Origin: Rhizobium cauense
Lineage (GTDB): Bacteria; Pseudomonadota; Alphaproteobacteria; Rhizobiales; Rhizobiaceae
Assembly: GCF_019511525.1 (NCBI RefSeq)
Contig: NZ_JAEUAT010000003.1
Location: 62,001-126,000, forward strand
DNA: 64,000 bases
Direction of reading: 5' to 3'
Every line of letters starts with the position of its first letter. Position 1 is the first letter of the stretch. The notes under the pieces are model-generated. The model ran no database searches. It was given only the letters and a program-made list of their open reading frames with translations, and was not told where the DNA came from. The position numbers and the translations under genes were made by a program. Shown one piece after another: positions 63,724 to 64,000 of this stretch.

Positions 63724-64000
63724 TTATTCTACCTTCTCCGCCACTTTCCCTGTCGACCACTGCACGCGCTCGGCCAGGAAGCCAGCGAACGGGCGCACAT
63801 CCATGTCGACGCTCGCCCGTTCAAGACCGGCCAGATACCGGTCGCGATCCTCCACCCGCACGACCGTCCAGGGATAGCCGCCTGAGGCCAGCATCGCATT
63901 CATCAGGAATCGTGCCATGCGCCCGTTGCCATCAGGATAGGGGTGGACGTAGCCGACAAGCCAGTGCCCCAGCACGGCCCGGACGGCAGGTTCGGTCTCA
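63724..64000 (-). CDS. Fic/DOC family protein, 3' part
   Basis: The last 92 residues of a minus-strand gene that enters from beyond the right edge. The complete Fic catalytic motif HPYPDGNGRMAR is present, preceded by VLGHWLVGYV. Fic enzymes transfer AMP or related groups from nucleotides to proteins. The C-terminus ends WSTGKVAEKVE. The inhibitory helix, if any, would be outside the window. The stop is TAA at 63724-63726. Confidence 0.85.
   Translation of the reverse strand, partial: ETEPAVRAVLGHWLVGYVHPYPDGNGRMARFLMNAMLASGGYPWTVVRVEDRDRYLAGLERASVDMDVRPFAGFLAERVQWSTGKVAEKVE

Overview
The window is high-GC DNA from an alphaproteobacterium, most likely a member of the Rhizobiaceae (Rhizobium/Agrobacterium/Ensifer group). 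The evidence is the pcaDCHGB operon divergent from pcaQ, a Liv-type transporter resembling the protocatechuate-inducible PcaMNVWX system of Sinorhizobium, the pcaR-pcaIJF arrangement, a cardiolipin synthase next to an EEP-family phosphatase, and many class III nucleotide cyclases. The genus cannot be decided from the sequence alone. No rRNA, tRNA or CRISPR array was found.

Region 1 (1-2100): the 5' end of cyoA (quinol oxidase subunit II) runs off the left edge, divergent from an MFS metabolite transporter that ends in a strong bidirectional terminator.

Region 2 (2121-25744): an unusual signalling and glycan locus. It holds a stand-alone cyclic-nucleotide-binding protein, a 904-residue ABC exporter whose ATPase motifs are all degenerate, and a tightly coupled operon. 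That operon joins a complete oligopeptide-type ABC importer to three GT-B glycosyltransferases. Around it lie a class III adenylate cyclase, a nucleotide-sugar dehydrogenase, a DUF3095 protein (cyclase-like), two methyltransferases, a membrane cyclase with a probable heme anchor and a 2Fe-2S domain, another glycosyltransferase, a polysaccharide-deacetylase-like protein and an MBL-fold hydrolase. My inference is a cyclic-nucleotide-responsive locus for making or remodelling a cell-surface glycoconjugate.

Region 3 (26094-41887): a complete 4-hydroxybenzoate/protocatechuate (beta-ketoadipate) pathway. PcaMNVWX imports substrate; PobA makes protocatechuate; PcaGH, PcaB, PcaC and PcaD take it to beta-ketoadipate; PcaIJ and PcaF yield succinyl-CoA and acetyl-CoA. 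Regulators are PcaQ (LysR), PobR (AraC) and PcaR (IclR). Two dyads fitting the remembered PcaQ box lie upstream of pcaM and between pcaD and pcaQ.

Region 4 (about 41,900-46,700): an accessory island with a possible structured RNA, an unknown protein divergent from a hipBA toxin-antitoxin pair, a four-copy operator-like array, and a broken UvrD-like helicase gene joined to the tail of a serine recombinase.

Region 5 (46,711-57,325): chromosomal-type genes: an SDR, a GST, two tiny membrane proteins, a DUF2934 protein, cls, an EEP phosphatase, an alpha/beta hydrolase, a frameshifted GNAT gene, a small HTH protein, and a methyltransferase divergent from a SARP/TPR regulator.

Region 6 (57,641-64,000): an IS21-family element with double terminal repeats, a MarR gene with a perfect long inverted repeat over its leader followed by a DUF1398 gene, a DUF5939 adenylate cyclase, a TPR-protein remnant, and the 3' part of a Fic gene leaving the right edge.
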